The translations under genes and the position numbers were made by a program. From an uncultured Eubacteriales bacterium (GTDB lineage: Bacteria; Bacillota; Clostridia; UBA1381; UBA9506): a stretch of 7,146 bases of DNA. The stretch spans positions 1 through 7,146 of the forward strand of contig UQYH01000110.1 in NCBI GenBank assembly GCA_900545185.1, read 5' to 3'. Under the pieces are notes generated by a model. The model saw only the letters and a list, made by a program, of their open reading frames with translations. It was not told the DNA's origin and made no database searches. Each line of letters opens with the position of its first letter. Position 1 is the stretch's first letter. Of the stretch, positions 5,744 to 7,146 are shown one piece after another.

Positions 5744-6020
5744 GCACAAGTTGTGATATACGAACCCGTTTTTTAAAGTGAATTTTACGCATTACGGCGT
5801 CAAAATGCTCGCAAATACGCCGGTATTTGCTGCGCTTTTTCCTTGTACTGCATTAAAATTCTCATTTAAAAAATTCATAGAACTCAAAACACACGAAAAA
5901 TCTTGACTTTTCAAGGCGTAAAGGCGCAGCCATACTGACACGTATGGCAAGACTGACAACACAGAAAAGGCTGATTTTTTCGGTGCTTTGAGCGGGTTCG
6001 GATACCATAACTTGTGCCTA
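5741..6020. mobile_element. MITE-like 280-bp element with 28-bp terminal inverted repeats
   Basis: Bases 5741-5768 and 5993-6020 are inverted copies matching at 25 of 28 positions; both ends read TAGGCACAAGTT inward and finish at CGAACCCG. The interior has no credible gene. It holds short hairpins, including GCAAATAC/GTATTTGC (5811-5830) followed by TGCGCTTTTT, and GCCATAC/GTATGGC (5929-5948). If the outermost TA on each side is a target duplication, the element resembles non-autonomous derivatives of TA-targeting (IS630/Tc1-like) transposons; that classification is inference. It fills most of the gap between argB and the cotJC-like gene. It could also be a structured intergenic repeat that is not mobile. 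The hairpin at 5811-5830 might end the argCB transcript. Confidence 0.65.
5811..5830 (+). terminator. Hairpin within the element, possible argCB terminator
   Basis: An 8-bp perfect stem (GCAAATAC / GTATTTGC) with a 4-base loop lies 68 bases past the argB stop. A run of five T's follows six bases later. The gap between stem and T-run is longer than ideal, so this is a weak or accessory terminator at best. No better plus-strand terminator lies directly behind argB. Confidence 0.35.
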
Positions 6021-6052
6021 AACATTTTCGCCTTTAAAAACACACTGCAAAT

Positions 6053-6089
6053 CAGGCCGCAGCAAGCGATTTTCACTTGCTGCAGCCTG
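6053..6089. terminator. Strong hairpin between the element and the cotJC-like gene
   Basis: A 14-bp stem with one mismatch (6053-6066 with 6076-6089) and a 9-base loop, containing GCAGCAAG/CTTGCTGC. It lies 22 bases past the cotJC-like stop on the minus strand. The minus-strand T-run GTGTTTTT comes only about 12 bases after the stem, and the plus side has only TTGTTTAA, so it is not a textbook intrinsic terminator. Its position between convergent transcripts still favours a role in ending or protecting one or both. Confidence 0.5.
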
Positions 6090-6111
6090 CTGTTGTTTAA
6101 TCAAGCGATTA

Positions 6112-6711
6112 TTAAAATTCTCTGCCCATCGGATTGCTGCCGCACTCCGGCTGAGACATCCGATAGCCGCTGCGCGGCCTTGTCATTTTGGATTGTACGC
6201 GGTCTAACGCTTCACCGAAACGCTGGAAATGGACAACCTCACGCTCACGCAGATACGCAATGACACGGTTCACATCCGGGTCGTCCGAAAGCCGCAAAAT
6301 GTTGTCATATGTTGTTCTGGCCTTTTGCTCTGCTGCCATATCCTCCACCAAATCGGTAATCGGATCACCCTTGCAGGCAAAGCTCATAGAGGTAAAAGCC
6401 TGCCCGGCAGCAGAAACCGGCCAAACGCCTTTGCCGTGGTCAACATAATACAAAGCAAGCGGACTGTTTTCAATTTCGCCTGTGCTGGCATTTTTCGTCA
6501 GCTGATGCACCAGCGTGCCTACCATTTCAAGATGTGCAAGTTCTTCGGTGCCTATATCCGTCAAAATAGCCTTACTCACATCATCCTGCATAGAAAAGCG
6601 CTGAGACAAATACCGCATGGAGGCTCCCATTTCGCCGTCCGGGCCACCGTACACCAAATGTTTGAGTATAGAAAAATGGCAGCTATTTATTCTGGAAAAT
6701 TCGGCAAACAT
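6112..6711 (-). CDS. cotJC: CotJC-like manganese catalase / spore coat protein
   Basis: A 199-residue protein of the dimanganese catalase (CotJC/YjqC) family, which decomposes hydrogen peroxide and in spore formers is an inner-coat protein made in the mother cell. It reads YGGPDGEMGASMRYLSQRF (21-39), DIGTEELAHLEMVGTLVHQL (52-71), DPITDLVEDMAAEQKART (116-132) and REREVVHFQRFGEAL (155-169). The likely Mn ligands Glu27, Glu57, His60, Glu128 and His161 are all present with the family's spacing. The first 20 residues differ from the usual MW.YEK..QYPV start, so the start is uncertain: ATG 6711 is the nearest to family length, while an in-frame GTG at 6780 would add 23 residues. The C-terminal 30 residues are basic, then polar. 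No cotJA or cotJB is adjacent. Confidence 0.9.
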   Translation of the reverse strand: MFAEFSRINSCHFSILKHLVYGGPDGEMGASMRYLSQRFSMQDDVSKAILTDIGTEELAHLEMVGTLVHQLTKNASTGEIENSPLALYYVDHGKGVWPVSAAGQAFTSMSFACKGDPITDLVEDMAAEQKARTTYDNILRLSDDPDVNRVIAYLREREVVHFQRFGEALDRVQSKMTRPRSGYRMSQPECGSNPMGREF

Positions 6712-6715
6712 CCGG

Positions 6716-6734
6716 CACAGGAACACTTCCTGTG
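6716..6734. repeat. Inverted repeat over the cotJC-like translation-initiation region
   Basis: CACAGGAA-CAC-TTCCTGTG is a perfect 8-bp inverted repeat with a 3-base loop, just upstream of the chosen start at 6711. On the minus strand it contains AGGAAG (6731-6726), the only Shine-Dalgarno-like sequence nearby, 14 bases from the ATG. In RNA the hairpin would bury that site; as DNA it could be a protein-binding dyad. Confidence 0.5.
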
Positions 6735-6797
6735 GTTTTTGCGTTTTATAACAAACTGTATTGCATTCTGCCAAAAACACTATTAATGTTTTCGTTT

Positions 6798-6825
6798 ATT
6801 ATACAGATTGAAATTAACGTCGAAA
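6798..6825 (-). promoter_or_regulatory. Weak candidate promoter for the cotJC-like gene
   Basis: On the minus strand a perfect TATAAT (6803-6798) is preceded after 16 bases by TTTCGA (6825-6820), only a 3/6 match to TTGACA. Further upstream lies TCATATT, which fits the sigma-E -35 (KMATATT), but no good sigma-E -10 lies at the expected distance. A start here would give a leader of about 80 bases containing the inverted repeat. The controlling sigma factor cannot be decided from sequence alone. Confidence 0.3.
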
Positions 6826-6836
6826 TATGATATAAT
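6808..6836 (+). promoter_or_regulatory. Sigma-A promoter of the right-edge gene
   Basis: TTGAAA (6808-6813), a 17-base spacer and a perfect TATAAT (6831-6836) form a near-consensus promoter. It points into the gene starting at 6858, leaving a short leader that is almost entirely the ribosome site. It is back to back with the candidate cotJC promoter. Confidence 0.8.
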
Positions 6837-6857
6837 ATAAAAAGGAGTGATTACAGT

Positions 6858-7146
6858 ATGAAGGTATTAGGAATAGCTATAAAGAAAAATGAAATTTGGT
6901 ATTCAGTTGTGTCTGGTTCTAAAATGAGTGATGCTATTATTATCGAAACTGGGAAACAAATTTTTAAGGCGGACTCTCCGTTGCAATCTCTCATGATGGA
7001 ATTCAGCAATATTTATGCTGAATTAATTGTAAAATATAAACCAAATCGAATCGCATATAAGTTATATTTAGATGCGAAGAAAGACCAGATTCCCTATATG
7101 CACTATTCATTAGGGATTTTAAATTTAGTGTCTAAGCAACAAGGTA
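6858..7146 (+). CDS. Unrecognised AT-rich gene, 5' part only (96 residues visible)
   Basis: The frame is open from ATG 6858 to the right edge. AAAAGGAG (6840-6847) lies 10 bases upstream, and a strong promoter sits just before that, so this is a real gene start. The visible protein begins MKVLGIAIKKNEIWYSVVSG, then has an amphipathic stretch (SLMMEFSNIYAELIVKYKPN) and RIAYKLYLD. The order of an N-terminal strand-turn-strand, a helix and a strand after KPNRIA resembles an RNase H/RuvC-like fold such as DUF3010, but the first-strand Asp of active nucleases is absent (GIAIK instead of GID). That fold guess is inference. The gene is markedly AT-rich compared with argCB, which suggests an accessory origin. 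No signal peptide or membrane segment is visible. Confidence 0.75.
   Translation, partial: MKVLGIAIKKNEIWYSVVSGSKMSDAIIIETGKQIFKADSPLQSLMMEFSNIYAELIVKYKPNRIAYKLYLDAKKDQIPYMHYSLGILNLVSKQQG

Noticed and set aside
5792..6076. 94-residue minus-strand ORF through the repeat element
   Set aside because: It covers most of the inverted-repeat element including the right terminal repeat, has no ribosome site, and looks like a translation of repeat DNA, not a gene.
6229..6786. 185-residue plus-strand ORF opposite the cotJC-like gene
   Set aside because: It mirrors the catalase coding sequence, whose motifs and metal ligands are clear; no ribosome site or recognisable domain.
1..7146. CRISPR array, tRNA, rRNA or known riboswitch
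   Set aside because: No regularly spaced direct repeats, cloverleaf-like segments, rRNA signatures or riboswitch cores were seen in the intergenic stretches.

Overview
The window looks like chromosomal DNA of an endospore-forming, low-to-mid GC Firmicute, probably class Clostridia. The sequence basis is a spoIIR gene, a CotJC-type manganese catalase, a ComEC-like hydrolase paired with a DUF3006 protein, strong AGGAGG-type ribosome sites and sigma-A-like promoters. No exact species can be named.

Layout. (1) 1-1758: an AT-richer accessory segment. Two 5'-truncated genes meet head to head near position 75: a GH88-like glycoside hydrolase fragment on the minus strand that runs off the left edge, and the C-terminal part of a DeoR/GlpR-type regulator on the plus strand. 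An intact MFS (OPA-like) transporter and an overlapping 54-residue orphan ORF follow. This looks like the remains of a carbohydrate-uptake locus. (2) 1759-2977: a secreted lipoprotein metallo-beta-lactamase-fold protein and a DUF3006 protein, apparently one operon. (3) 2988-3611, minus strand: spoIIR, convergent with that operon; its intrinsic terminator lies inside the end of the DUF3006 coding sequence. (4) 3612-5743: a promoter region with two tandem ARG boxes, then argC and argB, the third and second steps of arginine synthesis. argJ and argD are not adjacent. (5) 5741-6111: no gene. It contains a 280-bp element with 28-bp imperfect terminal inverted repeats (MITE-like) that begins on the argB stop codon, then a strong hairpin. 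(6) 6112-6711, minus strand: a cotJC-like manganese catalase with a divergent N-terminus. (7) 6858 to the right edge: the start of an unrecognised AT-rich gene with its own clear promoter.

How the parts work together. spoIIR signals from forespore to mother cell to activate sigma-E, and cotJC-type genes are usually mother-cell/sigma-E products, so the two minus-strand genes fit one sporulation programme. argCB looks arginine-controlled twice: by ArgR-type operators over its promoter, and by an ArgB with the N-terminal helix typical of arginine-inhibited enzymes. I found no convincing complete novel system. The best leads for something undescribed are the MITE-like element, the head-to-head gene wreck at the left edge, the 54-aa orphan and the partial gene at the right edge.
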